Source of the DNA: Pleurocapsa sp. PCC 7319
Lineage (GTDB): Bacteria > Cyanobacteriota > Cyanobacteriia > Cyanobacteriales > Xenococcaceae
Assembly: GCF_000332195.1 (NCBI RefSeq)
Contig: NZ_KB235922.1
Location: 3,321,322-3,385,321 of the forward strand
Length of the DNA stretch: 64,000 nucleotides
Direction: 5' to 3'
Shown: piece by piece, positions 52,283-61,610 of the stretch
How positions within the stretch are numbered: position 1 is the stretch's first letter
Layout: each line of letters begins with the position of its first letter
Translations under genes and position numbers: made by a program
Notes under the pieces: generated by a model
The model's database searches: none
Told to the model about the DNA's origin: nothing
The model's input: only the letters and a program-made list of their open reading frames with translations

Positions 52283-52792
52283 TTAACGGCGATCGCGCTC
52301 TAAATCATAGATCACTTTTTCCGCTAACCAGTTAGGAGAACGTTCACCATGACGCAGCATTGTTCCTGTTAGAAGTCGGTTTACTGTTTGCTCGTTGTTT
52401 ACTAAACGGAGTAATTTTTGACGCAATTTCGGACTCACTCGCTCTAATAGTAAAGTATCGGCATTATTGTAGGGTAAAGAATTAACCAAAGAAGGTCGAT
52501 TATTTCTCGACAAATGATAAGCAATGACTCCTGTGCCGATCGCCAATCCTGTTACACCAATAATTTGATTTAGGCTGTTGTCGGCGGAGTTATTATTTTC
52601 AGGAATATTCCAAGTATTGCGAGCGTTAAGCTGAGATATTGAAGCTAAAGTTGCTGTTTCGTTATTAATTTGAGATTGTTCTGCTAATGAAGTTGAGGCT
52701 ATCTTAATAGAGTTTGCTTCGGCTGATGTTGCCAATAATCCCCCAACAGTAATAGTTGTTAAAAATGTCATCAAAGAAACAAAATTTTTCAT
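52283..52792 (-). CDS. Exported protein of unknown function
   Basis: From the ATG at 52790-52792 the 169-aa product begins MKNFVSLMTFLTTITVGGLL and has a signal peptide ending SAEA-NS. A further open stretch of ten codons upstream is probably not used. A second hydrophobic segment (about 78-94, IIGVTGLAIGTGVIAYHLS) could anchor it. The C-terminal 70 residues, rich in Leu and Arg (LLLERVSPKLRQKLLRLVNN, then GTMLRHGERSPNWLAEKVIY), look helical. No family is recognised. It is 76 bp upstream of the TonB gene on the same strand, so a role in the same envelope unit is possible. Confidence 0.65.
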   Translation of the reverse strand: MKNFVSLMTFLTTITVGGLLATSAEANSIKIASTSLAEQSQINNETATLASISQLNARNTWNIPENNNSADNSLNQIIGVTGLAIGTGVIAYHLSRNNRPSLVNSLPYNNADTLLLERVSPKLRQKLLRLVNNEQTVNRLLTGTMLRHGERSPNWLAEKVIYDLERDRR

Positions 52793-53149
52793 GATTGTAG
52801 AAGTTAAAACTTCTGATATCAATTTGATTCTGAATAGAATTGTTTAGTATTAACTATTGTGCAGGCTAAATATGACAATAAAGTGTCAACTGAATGACAA
52901 AGTAAAGTCAGTTTGTGTACAGAAAGGTCAAATATAGCGGTGTGCAGACAGAATAAGTACAATCAAATGTACTAGTACTCTTAGCTTTTTTGGTAAATTT
53001 TCAGGGTGATGTACAAACGTTTCCTTTGCATAACTTCTTGCCTAGCGAGTACTCCGAACTCCAGTTAACCTTGTTCTTAAATGCCGATCGCGTCACAATA
53101 AAGAAAGTAAATATACATAAATTATTATTTTCTTAAAATTTCCTTAATA
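52793..53149. other. Divergent promoter gap
   Basis: AT-rich region between the minus-strand exported-protein gene and the plus-strand hydroxylase gene. A run of TGACAA-like words occurs around 52872-52930 (ATGACAATAAAGTGTCAACT, then GAATGACAAAG). TGACA/TGTCA half-sites face each other there and could be an operator. No gene was seen. Confidence 0.35.
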
Positions 53150-54394
53150 ATGTTAGCCAAACAACAACCCAAAGTTATTCAAACAGATTCTTTAAACCTT
53201 GATTGTGATTTAGTAATTGTCGGTGGTGGCATTGTTGGTGCAACCCTAGCAGCCGCCCTAAAAGGTACTAGCTTAAAGGTAATTATTATCGAAGCTCGAC
53301 CTTTACAAGAAGCAGCAGCAAAAACTCAAGCCTATGCCTTTTCTCCTCTATCGAGTCGTATTTACCAAGGCATTGGTATTTGGAAACAAATATTTCCTCA
53401 CATCGGGAAATATAGCAATATTAGTTTGTCTGATGCCGATTTTCCTCAGACAGTCAAGTTTGAAACTAAGGATTTGCCAGGAGAGCATTTGGGTTATGTT
53501 GCTCAACACCATGTGGTTTTAACCACTCTACAAAACTATTTAGCAGACTGCCCTAACATTTCCTGGCTATGTCCTGGAGAAGTAGTTGACGTGGCAACAG
53601 ATGAATATTTTTCTACCGTAGAAGTTAAGGTCAATGGAGAACAGCGTTTAATTAAAACCAAGCTAGTAGTAGGTGCCGATGGAGCGCGATCGCACATTCG
53701 TAGTTTGGCAGGGATTAAAACTCGCGGTTGGAAATATTGGCAATCTTGTGTTGCTTTTACGATCAAACATACAGCTCCTCAAAACAATACCGCTTTTGAG
53801 CGTTTTTGGCCTAGTGGTCCTATGGGGGTCTTGCCCTTACCTGGAAATCGCTGTCAGATCGTTTGGACACATCCTCATGCTGAAGCAAAAGCTTTGGCTG
53901 AGTCAGATGAGAAGGCTTTTTTGGCTAAACTTACAACCTATACTGGAGGCGTTTTAGGAGATTTAGAACTCGTTAGCGATCGCCTCGTTTTTCCAGTACA
54001 GCTCATGCAGTGCGATCGCTATATTAAACCTCGCTTAGCTTTAGTGGGTGATGCTGCCCACTGTTGTCATCCCGTTGGTGGACAGGGCTTAAACTTAGGT
54101 ATTCGTGATGCTGCGAGTTTAGCGCAGGTATTACAAGCTGCTCAGCAAAAAGGACAAGATATTGGCAAGATTAAGATTCTTAAACGCTATGAGGGTTGGC
54201 GTAAGCTAGAAAATCTTACTATCTTAGGCTTTACTGACTTACTAGATCGGATATTTTCTAATAGTTGGTTGCCAGTAGTAGCACTACGTCGTCTGGGATT
54301 GTGGGGCATGAATAATTTGAGACCACTGAAAATTTTTGCTTTGAAGTTAATGACTGGTTTATTGGGCAAAACTCCCAAGTTGGCTCAACGCTAA
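53150..54394 (+). CDS. FAD-dependent hydroxylase, UbiH/Coq6-like
   Basis: A 414-aa flavoprotein monooxygenase. It has the ADP-binding motif VIVGGGIVGATLAAALKG at about 23-40, followed by IIIEARP. The central motif ADGARSHIRSLAGI is the DG fingerprint, and ALVGDAAHCCHPVGGQGLNL then GIRDA is the FAD-ribityl binding motif. Such proteins hydroxylate aromatic rings in ubiquinone synthesis. Cyanobacteria make plastoquinone instead, so the substrate may be another quinone or isoprenoid precursor. It is a single-gene unit followed by a repeat element. Confidence 0.9.
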   Translation: MLAKQQPKVIQTDSLNLDCDLVIVGGGIVGATLAAALKGTSLKVIIIEARPLQEAAAKTQAYAFSPLSSRIYQGIGIWKQIFPHIGKYSNISLSDADFPQTVKFETKDLPGEHLGYVAQHHVVLTTLQNYLADCPNISWLCPGEVVDVATDEYFSTVEVKVNGEQRLIKTKLVVGADGARSHIRSLAGIKTRGWKYWQSCVAFTIKHTAPQNNTAFERFWPSGPMGVLPLPGNRCQIVWTHPHAEAKALAESDEKAFLAKLTTYTGGVLGDLELVSDRLVFPVQLMQCDRYIKPRLALVGDAAHCCHPVGGQGLNLGIRDAASLAQVLQAAQQKGQDIGKIKILKRYEGWRKLENLTILGFTDLLDRIFSNSWLPVVALRRLGLWGMNNLRPLKIFALKLMTGLLGKTPKLAQR

Positions 54395-54413
54395 TTTTCA
54401 ATGAGCTGATAAC

Positions 54414-54533
54414 TATAGCATTACGCTTTAAGCTTAGGACATAACATATTGGTTCAAAGGGAATAGGGAATAGGGAATAGGGAATAGGGAATAGGGAATA
54501 GAAAATGTCCTAATGTTTTCTCGTAGTGCTATA
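54414..54533. repeat. Inverted-repeat element with STRR interior, family B copy 2
   Basis: Outer arms TATAGCATTACG (54414-54425) and CGTAGTGCTATA (54522-54533) pair with one mismatch. Inner arms TTAGGACAT (54434-54442) and ATGTCCTAA (54505-54513) pair perfectly. The interior contains six exact tandem copies of GGGAATA (54459-54500). Confidence 0.6.
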
Positions 54534-54703
54534 TCAGCTAAAATTTCCGATCTCATCGCAGGAGAGAACTGCGATAAATGTTATTATCATAGGTTGTAAT
54601 CAACGAATAATAATAGCTCAAGGCTTAAGAAAGTCTATTTAGCTTTCTTTAATTTTAATTATCAATAAGTAACTAATAACTACAAGGGTAAAGATCGCAC
54701 ACC

Positions 54704-55999
54704 ATGATTCACGATATATTTATGCCTGCTCTCAGTTCCACCATGACCGAAGGGAAAATTGTTGAGTGGACTAAATCCCCTGGAGAAAAAGTAGAAAAAG
54801 GGGAAACGGTCTTAGTAGTAGAGTCGGATAAAGCCGACATGGACGTAGAATCTTTTAATGAGGGTTATCTAGCCGTTATCTTGGTGGAAGCAGGTCAAGA
54901 AGCACCCGTAGGTAGTGCGATCGCTCTAATAGCCGAAACTGAAGCAGAAATTGAAGAAGCCAAAAAACAAGCCTCCTCCCATCAGGGAGGTTCCAGCGAC
55001 CCTGTAGAAGCACCTCCCGCTGCAGTTACTGCTCCTGCTAAAGTAGCTACTGCTAGTACTACTACAACTGCTACAGGTAATAGTAGTAATGGTTCTGGCA
55101 GGATTGTGGCGTCTCCGAGAGCGAAGAAGCTGGCGAAAAAGTTTAGTGTAGACTTAAAAACTCTCAAAGGAAGCGGTCCTTATGGAAGGATTACGGCAGC
55201 CGATGTGGAACAAGCTTCAGGAAAAGCTGTAACTGCCCCAGCTGCTAAACCTATGACTGCACCAATAGCTGCACCAGCACCTAGCATTACTCCTATTCCT
55301 GTGGCTGCACCAGCCAGTGTGACTCCTGGTGAAACTGTACCTCTCAATACTTTACAAAAAGCAGTGGTACAAAATATGGTAGCAAGCCTACAAGTGCCTA
55401 CCTATCATGTTGCTTACACTATTACAACCGATGCTCTAGATAAGCTTTATAAACAAATTAAGCCTAAGGGTGTTACCATGACGGCGTTGTTGGCTAAAGC
55501 GATCGCTGTAACCCTTAAACAACACCCTGTAGTTAATGCTAGCTATAGTCAGGATGCCATTAGTTACAATTCTGAAATCAATATAGCTGTGGCAGTAGCT
55601 ATGCCCGATGGTGGTTTAATCACTCCAGTATTGCGTAATGCAGATCAGATGGATATTTACTCCTTATCTCGAACTTGGAAAGATCTCGTAAACCGTTCTA
55701 GAGCCAAACAACTCAAGCCGGAGGAATACAGCACTGGCACATTTACTCTTTCTAATTTGGGAATGTTTGGGGTCGATACCTTTGATGCCATTCTGCCCAC
55801 AGGACAAGGATCAATCTTAGCCGTTGGTGGTTCCAAACCCCAATTAGTCGCTGATGATTCAGGCATGATGGGTGTTAAACGCCAGATGAAGGTAAACATC
55901 ACCTGCGATCATCGTATTATTTACGGTGCACAAGCAGCAGCTTTCTTGAAAGATTTGGCTACTTTAGTTGAGACTAATGCTCAATCTTTGACGCTTTAA
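54704..55999 (+). CDS. pdhC: Dihydrolipoamide acetyltransferase (E2) of pyruvate dehydrogenase
   Basis: Passes the acetyl group from E1 via lipoamide to CoA, making acetyl-CoA. The 431-aa protein has one lipoyl domain (1-80; lipoylated Lys43 in ESDKADMDVES), an Ala/Thr-rich hinge, the E3-binding peripheral-subunit domain (about 130-168: VASPRAKKLAKKFSVDLKTL, then KGSGPYGRITAADVE), a second Ala/Pro hinge, and the acetyltransferase core (about 205-431) with His403 in CDHRIIYGAQAAAFL. The HRxxYGA variant is usual in cyanobacterial E2. It is monocistronic here; E1 and E3 genes are elsewhere, as in most cyanobacteria. The start is the ATG at 54704. Confidence 0.96.
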   Translation: MIHDIFMPALSSTMTEGKIVEWTKSPGEKVEKGETVLVVESDKADMDVESFNEGYLAVILVEAGQEAPVGSAIALIAETEAEIEEAKKQASSHQGGSSDPVEAPPAAVTAPAKVATASTTTTATGNSSNGSGRIVASPRAKKLAKKFSVDLKTLKGSGPYGRITAADVEQASGKAVTAPAAKPMTAPIAAPAPSITPIPVAAPASVTPGETVPLNTLQKAVVQNMVASLQVPTYHVAYTITTDALDKLYKQIKPKGVTMTALLAKAIAVTLKQHPVVNASYSQDAISYNSEINIAVAVAMPDGGLITPVLRNADQMDIYSLSRTWKDLVNRSRAKQLKPEEYSTGTFTLSNLGMFGVDTFDAILPTGQGSILAVGGSKPQLVADDSGMMGVKRQMKVNITCDHRIIYGAQAAAFLKDLATLVETNAQSLTL

Positions 56000-56018
56000 T
56001 TAGCTATCAGCTATCAGT

Positions 56019-56190
56019 AGGGTGAGCGAAATTTACGGTGGCAAAACTTTATTTTCGCGTTGTTTAAGTAACAAGTAACAAGTAACAAGTAACAAGTAAC
56101 GAATAGCTTTGTGCCGTTACTCGTTACTCTTTACTCTTTACTCAAAGCGACTAAGATTGTTTAATTCCCACGCCTTTTTTCGTTCACCCC
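56019..56190. mobile_element. MITE-like element, family A copy 2 (172 bp)
   Basis: It begins AGGGTGAGCGAAATTTACGG and ends in TTTTTTCGTTCACCCC, the same termini and subterminal words as the copy at 30899. TATCAGT stands immediately outside both ends (56012-56018 and 56191-56197), a 7-bp target duplication. Its interior is longer than copy 1 because of AAGTAAC (about five) and GTTACTC/TTTACTC tandem heptamers. Confidence 0.75.
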
Positions 56191-56413
56191 TATCAGTACC
56201 CCTAGTAAAGGTATTATTAGGTACTAGACGGTCTCAAGGACAAACTTATGAGATGGCGAAAAAACTACATTTGGGTAAACGAGTCTTTGAGGCTTCCTAA
56301 GTGCTGAATCGATCTCCAGACAAGTATCTTGCACGAAGTCGATTTCGCAATATTCAATAGCTTCAAAACCCTAACGAGGGTGATCCTATTTGCCGCCATC
56401 TCAACCTTGTAGA

Positions 56414-56443
56414 GTAGCTCCACTTTTCGCTCAATGGAGCTAC
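56414..56443. terminator. Hairpin downstream of phosphoketolase
   Basis: GTAGCTCCA (56414-56422) and TGGAGCTAC (56435-56443) form a perfect 9-bp stem with a 12-nt loop, 28 bp past the phosphoketolase stop on the minus strand. No T-run follows, so it may be a transcript-stabilising 3' stem or a factor-dependent terminator. Confidence 0.45.
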
Positions 56444-56470
56444 ACCCATTTCTAAATTTCTAATATGGTC

Positions 56471-58882
56471 TTAATATGGCCATTTCCAGTTAACTACTTC
56501 AGGTTTATCTATCCCCTGTTCGTGAGCGTATGTTAGATTATCAAGAATTTCATTTCTCATCCGCTCTCTGACATAGACAGCTTTAGAACCTAGTTTCTCA
56601 ACTCGATCAATTACATCAATGACTAAGTTAAAGCGATCTATTTGATTGAGAATCGCCAACTCTAAGGGAGTATTGATATTACCTTCTTCCTTGTAACCCC
56701 GAACATGAATCCGTTCTTGATTAGTACGGCGATAAGCTAATTTATGAATTAGCCATGGATAGCCATGGAAATTAAAGATAATAGGTTTATCAGGAGTAAA
56801 AAGAATATCAAATTCTTTGTTAGATAAACCGTGAGAATGTTCTTTTTCGCTTTGTAGTCTGTATAAATCGACTACATTAATAAAACGAACTTTTAGTTCG
56901 GGAAATTCTTCCCGTAAAATGGCGGTAGCTGCCAAAGATTCCATTGTCGGAATATCTCCACAGCAAGCCATCACGACATCAGGCTCATCCGCTGCTTTCC
57001 CGCAGTCATCATTACTTGCCCACTCCCAGATTCCAATACCTTTGGTGCAATGTTTAATTGCCTCATCCACTGTCAAGTATTGTAGATGTTTCTGTTTATC
57101 AGAAACAATGACGTTGATGTAATCTTTGCTCCGTAAACAATGATCGGCTACTGAGAGTAAACAATTGGCATCGGGGGGAAAATAAATTCGAGTTACATCC
57201 GCGCTTTTATTGGTGACTAAATCTACAAAACCTGGATCTTGGTGAGAAAAGCCATTATGATCTTGTCGCCAGACTAAAGAAGATAGCATTAAATTGAGTG
57301 AGGAAACCGATGCCCGCCAAGGAACGTGTTTTTTGCAGATATCTAACCATTTGGCGTGTTGGTTAAACATAGAGTCGATGACATGAACAAAAGCTTCATA
57401 AGTGTGGAAAAAGCCATGTCTGCCTGTAAGCAAGTATGTTTCTAGCCAACCTTCTAGGGTATGCTCACTCAACATCTCCATCACTCTGCCATCGGGAGAC
57501 AACTGACTACCATCCTCATCTTCGGGTAAGTAATCAGCCATCCAAGTTTTCTTGGTCACTTCGTAGATATCTTGCAAGCGGTTAGAAGCTGTTTCATCGG
57601 GACCAAATACACGGAAGTTAGTCATGTTATTCTTCATGACATCCCGTAAAAATTTACCCAAGACTCTGGTATTTTCTACTTCTACCGTGCCTGGTTTATC
57701 GATCTCCACTGCATAGTCGACAAATTCAGGCAATTTTAAATCTTTACGTAACAAACCACCGTTGGCTATGGGATTAGCACTCATACGCTTAATTCCTACC
57801 GGTGCTAACTCTTTAAGTTCGGAGATCAAAGTCCCATTGTCGTCAAACAATTCCTCAGGTTTATAGCTCTTCATCCATTCTGCGAGAAGTCGGACGTGTT
57901 CGGGATTCGAGTGCATTCCTCCCATAGGAACTTGGTGCGATCGCCAGAATCCTTCTACTTTATGACCATCTACTTCAGATGGGCCAGTCCAACCTTTAGG
58001 AGTACGCAGGATAATCATTGGCCAACGAGGACGAAAAGCTTTATTCTGGCTACGGGCTTCTGACTGAATTTCGTGAATTTTAGTGATGCACTCTTCCATC
58101 GTCGCTGCCATTTTTTGGTGCATTTGCTCGGGATCCGATCCCTCGACTACGTAGGGGGTATAGCCATAGCCCTTAAATAAATTGTCTAATTCTTCGGGAC
58201 TAATACGAGAGAGGATAGTAGGGTTAGCAATTTTATAGCCATTAAGATTTAAAATTGGCAATACTGCCCCATCACGAATGGGATTAAGGAATTTATTGGA
58301 ATGCCAAGCAGTTGCCAAAGGACCTGTTTCTGCTTCCCCATCCCCCACAACACAAGCGGCAATCAAGTCGGGATGGTCGTAAACTGCCCCATAAGCGTGG
58401 GAAACACTATAGCCTAGTTCCCCGCCTTCGTGGATTGAACCTGGAGTTTCTGGGGTGCAATGACTGCCAATATAGCCAGGGAAAGAAAATTGTTTGAAGA
58501 ACTTCTGCATTCCTCCTTCATCTTCACTCTTTTCGGGATAGATTTCTGAATAAGTCCCTTCTAAATAAACTGGCGCTAATACCCCAGGTGCGCCATGCCC
58601 TGGTCCTGCAAGAAATATAGCGTTCAAATCGTATTTTTTGATTAAACGATTGAGATGGATATAGGTAAAGCTGAGGGCGGGAGAAGAACCCCAATGACCT
58701 AATAGTCTTTGCTTGATGTGTTTGGGGGTTAAAGGTTCTTTTAGTAGAGGATTATCTCGTAGATAAATCATACCGACTGCCAGATAATTGCAAGCTCGCC
58801 AGTAAGCGTCTATTTTACTTATTTCTTCGGGACTCAAAAAATTACTGAAAGGATTTGCTTGAGTAGATAAAGCTTGAACCAT
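56471..58882 (-). CDS. xfp: Phosphoketolase (xylulose-5-P/fructose-6-P)
   Basis: A thiamine-diphosphate enzyme that splits xylulose-5-phosphate or fructose-6-phosphate with phosphate to acetyl-phosphate plus glyceraldehyde-3-phosphate or erythrose-4-phosphate. The 803-aa length is typical. [51 protein letters not shown] and the TPP motif [19 protein letters not shown] are all present. HQDPGFVD and [14 protein letters not shown] mark the middle and C-terminal domains. In cyanobacteria this bypass feeds acetyl units during dark or mixotrophic metabolism. There is no adjacent ackA or pta. The start is the ATG at 58880-58882, with a long AT-rich leader region upstream. Confidence 0.97.
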   Translation of the reverse strand: MVQALSTQANPFSNFLSPEEISKIDAYWRACNYLAVGMIYLRDNPLLKEPLTPKHIKQRLLGHWGSSPALSFTYIHLNRLIKKYDLNAIFLAGPGHGAPGVLAPVYLEGTYSEIYPEKSEDEGGMQKFFKQFSFPGYIGSHCTPETPGSIHEGGELGYSVSHAYGAVYDHPDLIAACVVGDGEAETGPLATAWHSNKFLNPIRDGAVLPILNLNGYKIANPTILSRISPEELDNLFKGYGYTPYVVEGSDPEQMHQKMAATMEECITKIHEIQSEARSQNKAFRPRWPMIILRTPKGWTGPSEVDGHKVEGFWRSHQVPMGGMHSNPEHVRLLAEWMKSYKPEELFDDNGTLISELKELAPVGIKRMSANPIANGGLLRKDLKLPEFVDYAVEIDKPGTVEVENTRVLGKFLRDVMKNNMTNFRVFGPDETASNRLQDIYEVTKKTWMADYLPEDEDGSQLSPDGRVMEMLSEHTLEGWLETYLLTGRHGFFHTYEAFVHVIDSMFNQHAKWLDICKKHVPWRASVSSLNLMLSSLVWRQDHNGFSHQDPGFVDLVTNKSADVTRIYFPPDANCLLSVADHCLRSKDYINVIVSDKQKHLQYLTVDEAIKHCTKGIGIWEWASNDDCGKAADEPDVVMACCGDIPTMESLAATAILREEFPELKVRFINVVDLYRLQSEKEHSHGLSNKEFDILFTPDKPIIFNFHGYPWLIHKLAYRRTNQERIHVRGYKEEGNINTPLELAILNQIDRFNLVIDVIDRVEKLGSKAVYVRERMRNEILDNLTYAHEQGIDKPEVVNWKWPY

Positions 58883-59483
58883 ACTCTCTTATTTACTCCG
58901 AATTAATATTGCATTTAAATGGTATAAAAAGTTGGAAATCAATTTGGCAAGTTACTAATTCATAGCAATTATTAAAACTCTTCTATTGCTTTAACAAGAG
59001 TTTTTCCCATTGCTTATGATTGATGATAGTATTTTGTGAACTGAATCTATCTATCTTTCAAGATCTACTTCTTCTATATGCTAAAGACATATTTCTGAGT
59101 CGACAAACAATTTTAATATTGTTTTAACTAAGGGCATAAAAAGTATCGTGAGATACTAAAAATATAAACACAAAAACGTACTATCACAAGTTGCAAAACT
59201 TTTGACTAATTAGTATGATATTTTGTTTAATTAACAAGAAATAGGCATCAATTTGAATGATACTTGGTATTTTCAGATAGTATATTTATCTAGCATTATC
59301 TCTACTACTAATTAATAGTAGAAAAACACTGAATTAAACTATCAATCAATTGTTAATAAAAAAAGAATGTTAATTGTGAATTATTAGTTCAAGAAAATCG
59401 CTACTTACGAAGAGAAAATCAATATCGAACACCATCGCGACAATCGATATGAATACTGAATTAATGTTCCGGTCTGTAATATC
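58883..59483. other. Long AT-rich gap upstream of phosphoketolase
   Basis: 601 bp with no recognisable gene, repeat or strong hairpin. It must contain the phosphoketolase promoter on the minus strand and the 3' end of the symporter operon. A plus-strand open frame entering the symporter gene is a shadow of that gene. Confidence 0.5.
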
Positions 59484-60932
59484 TCAATGGTGCATTGATT
59501 TAGGAAAGAGCAATGTTCCCAGAATAATAATCAGCGATGAAATTGCAACAATAGGAATTACAGGTAGAAACCCCAAAGTAAAGCTAGAGGGAATGACACC
59601 AGTTTGCAAGCCAATCAAAATTCCCTCTCCAAAGATAATTGACAGCATACAACTGAGAGATGAGACATTTTTGAAATATAAAGCAGCAATTACTGTCGGG
59701 AACAATACCGATAATCCAGTAAATGCTTCGGTAGCCAGAGCCAGTATAGATTCAGGTGGCTGATAAGCTAAGCTTAATCCGATGAGCGCCAGAATAATGA
59801 TGAACAATCTGCCCACTAATGTTTGTTCTGATAAAGAAGCCTGTGGTCTAAAATAGACTGTATAAACATCCCGAGTCATCATCGAACTTAAGGCTAATAG
59901 TTGGGAATCTAAGGTAGACATAAAGGCTGATAATGCGCCTACCATCACTAAAGATGCTAACCATTTAGAAGTGTATTCACCCAGCATTAAAGGGAAAATT
60001 TCATCAGCTGCTTTGCCTGCTAGTTCAGGAAAAGCAAGATGTCCCCACATACCTATTGAAACTGGGCAAATAAATAAAATGATTGTAATTATAGGATAAA
60101 AAATTGTCGCTACCTTAAGTGAATCGGTAGTTTTAGGAGTATAAAAACGCATAAACATCTGAGGGAACATTGGTAACGTAAATGTCCACAGACATACGTA
60201 ACTAAACCACTTTTTCTGAGTGAAGAAATTATCAGCACCCTGTCGACTAAATAGTTCTGGTTTTAGATCATACACAGCCTGATTCGCTTCGCTAATTCCT
60301 CCCAGTCCCTGAGCGATCGCCATAAAAGCGACAATCATCAAGACAAACATGAGAGCGCCTTGAAAAACATCAGTTAAGGCTACACTCTTCATTCCGCCAA
60401 TGCAGACATAGAAAACTATCGCCAAGGTAACGAAGGTTGCCCCAATAAAATAGGGAACTTGTCCATCAGTCAAATTTTCGAGTAGATATCCTGCACCAAT
60501 GGGCTGTAGGGTTAAATAGGGCAGGGTAAAAATAACCATCACCGCCAAAAAAATCAATTTTAGGGGTTCGCTTTGGAAACGATCTGCAATTAATTCGGCG
60601 GGGGTAATGAAACCTTTTTGTTTTCCTAATCGCCAAACGCGATCGCCAATAAAATAAAAAGTCAAAGCGGCAAATCCAGTTCCCCAAGCCATCATGGGAT
60701 AGTAACTAATGCCGATGCGATAACCCGAACCAGCAAATCCCAGAAAAGTAAAAGCACTAAAATTAGTAGCACTCAAGGTAAAAAAGAGAATAATTGCCCC
60801 CAGGCTGCGATTAGCCAAAAAATAATCTTCTGCTGTATTTTTTTGACTTCTATAACCAATTAGTCCTACCCAAAGTGTAAATAATAAGTAGGCAGCCAGA
60901 GTTAGATAGGGAAATAGCAATTCTAAATTCAT
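59484..60932 (-). CDS. Sodium:solute symporter family transporter
   Basis: A 482-aa plasma-membrane transporter with about 13 hydrophobic segments. The SSS-family signatures are visible: AEDYFLANRSLGAIILFFTL, then SATNFSAFTFLGFAGSGYRI; GGMKSVALTDVFQGALMFVL; and SAFMSTLDSQLLALSSMMTR, which carries the Na2-site serines. The substrate could be a carboxylate, pantothenate, proline or sugar and cannot be fixed from sequence. Its start overlaps the stop of a small membrane-protein gene by 4 bp, so the two are translationally coupled. Confidence 0.92.
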   Translation of the reverse strand: MNLELLFPYLTLAAYLLFTLWVGLIGYRSQKNTAEDYFLANRSLGAIILFFTLSATNFSAFTFLGFAGSGYRIGISYYPMMAWGTGFAALTFYFIGDRVWRLGKQKGFITPAELIADRFQSEPLKLIFLAVMVIFTLPYLTLQPIGAGYLLENLTDGQVPYFIGATFVTLAIVFYVCIGGMKSVALTDVFQGALMFVLMIVAFMAIAQGLGGISEANQAVYDLKPELFSRQGADNFFTQKKWFSYVCLWTFTLPMFPQMFMRFYTPKTTDSLKVATIFYPIITIILFICPVSIGMWGHLAFPELAGKAADEIFPLMLGEYTSKWLASLVMVGALSAFMSTLDSQLLALSSMMTRDVYTVYFRPQASLSEQTLVGRLFIIILALIGLSLAYQPPESILALATEAFTGLSVLFPTVIAALYFKNVSSLSCMLSIIFGEGILIGLQTGVIPSSFTLGFLPVIPIVAISSLIIILGTLLFPKSMHH

Positions 60933-61153
60933 CTTTCTTGCTTTTCATCTCGTGATGTTGGCCAAAATTTCAGTGCAAAGACAATTAAGGCGATCGTCAG
61001 GGTAATTTGTAAACCAATAAAATAAAATACCCAGGGCGGAAGATTAAGCCAGAAAAACTTAACTGGTTGTTCCCAATGCCAAAAATCAAGGGAAAGGAAA
61101 AACATCAATGTAAAGCTGAACCACCAGAATGAGGAAGCTTGAAAAATCTTCAT
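60929..61153 (-). CDS. Small two-helix membrane partner of the symporter
   Basis: A 74-aa protein with two hydrophobic segments (FWWFSFTLMFFLSL and LPPWVFYFIGLQITLTIALI) and a short charged tail (SRDEKQER). Many SSS transporters are encoded with a small two-helix partner (YhdT-, DUF997- or DUF3311-like) of this size, and the PPWVFYFIG segment fits that pattern; the exact family is not certain. The 4-bp overlap with the symporter gene (ATGA) indicates coupling. It probably stabilises or modulates the transporter. Confidence 0.75.
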   Translation of the reverse strand: MKIFQASSFWWFSFTLMFFLSLDFWHWEQPVKFFWLNLPPWVFYFIGLQITLTIALIVFALKFWPTSRDEKQER

Positions 61154-61283
61154 TGCCTTAAATACTGTGCATTGATTAATTCATTGAGTCAATATTGCTC
61201 AACATACAATAGATTACACGATTCCTATCTAGCTTACTTATTGTTTTTTATCTTTTTGTGAGAGAAGACCTTCAATTTATTTG

Positions 61284-61302
61284 ACAAAGCTTTTAGCTTT
61301 GT
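61284..61302. promoter_or_regulatory. Hairpin in the divergent gap before the 37-aa ORF
   Basis: ACAAAGCT (61284-61291), TTT, AGCTTTGT (61295-61302) form a perfect 8-bp stem, followed on the plus strand by TAAATTTTT. It could terminate a leader transcript or act as an operator; its position in a divergent promoter region is suggestive only. Confidence 0.35.
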
Positions 61303-61411
61303 TAAATTTTTGGGCGGTCAAAAAATTTTAGATATCCGATCGCAAATTCCTCACAGTTACTATCTATCCTGAGAATAAAGACACCATTACTAGAGGTTAG
61401 GAGGGTGCAAA

Positions 61412-61525
61412 ATGAGTGACCGACCGAAAAAAGAAATTGTTACTAATATAGCTCCAGAAACTGTTTTTGGGATTGCTATAGTGTTAGTAATGGGAACTTT
61501 GATACTAGCTGGTTTACTGGGATAG
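61412..61525 (+). CDS. 37-aa single-helix membrane peptide
   Basis: A short reading frame, MSDRPKKEIVTNIAPETVFG then IAIVLVMGTLILAGLLG. The first 17 residues are polar and basic; the last 20 form one membrane helix. AGGAGGGTG at about 61399-61407 lies 4-7 nt before the ATG and is the best ribosome binding site in this region, which argues for translation. It lies 85 bp upstream of the HlyD-like gene on the same strand. Size and topology resemble small accessory subunits of membrane complexes, but I recognise no known one. Confidence 0.65.
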   Translation: MSDRPKKEIVTNIAPETVFGIAIVLVMGTLILAGLLG

Positions 61526-61610
61526 TAGATTTAATTCTAACCAAAAAAGTTGTTAATTCTCATTGAGTAATAATTTTGGTGCTGATTAAATAGCAAAGCA
61601 GTAATTAACG

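Larger units (their letters stand above)
56000..56470. other. Gap between E2 and phosphoketolase genes
   Basis: It holds the family A mobile element (56019-56190) and the 9-bp hairpin (56414-56443), both listed separately. The stretch between them (56200-56400) has a short open frame ending VLLGTRRSQGQTYEMAKKLH then LGKRVFEAS. It runs out of the repeat element and is not recognisable as a gene. Confidence 0.5.

Noticed and set aside
56109-56300. 63-codon frame between E2 and phosphoketolase
   Set aside because: Its first half is the family A repeat element itself and the rest has no recognisable motif.
59449-59763. 104-codon plus-strand frame at the end of the symporter gene
   Set aside because: It is antisense to a clear SSS coding region with conserved motifs.
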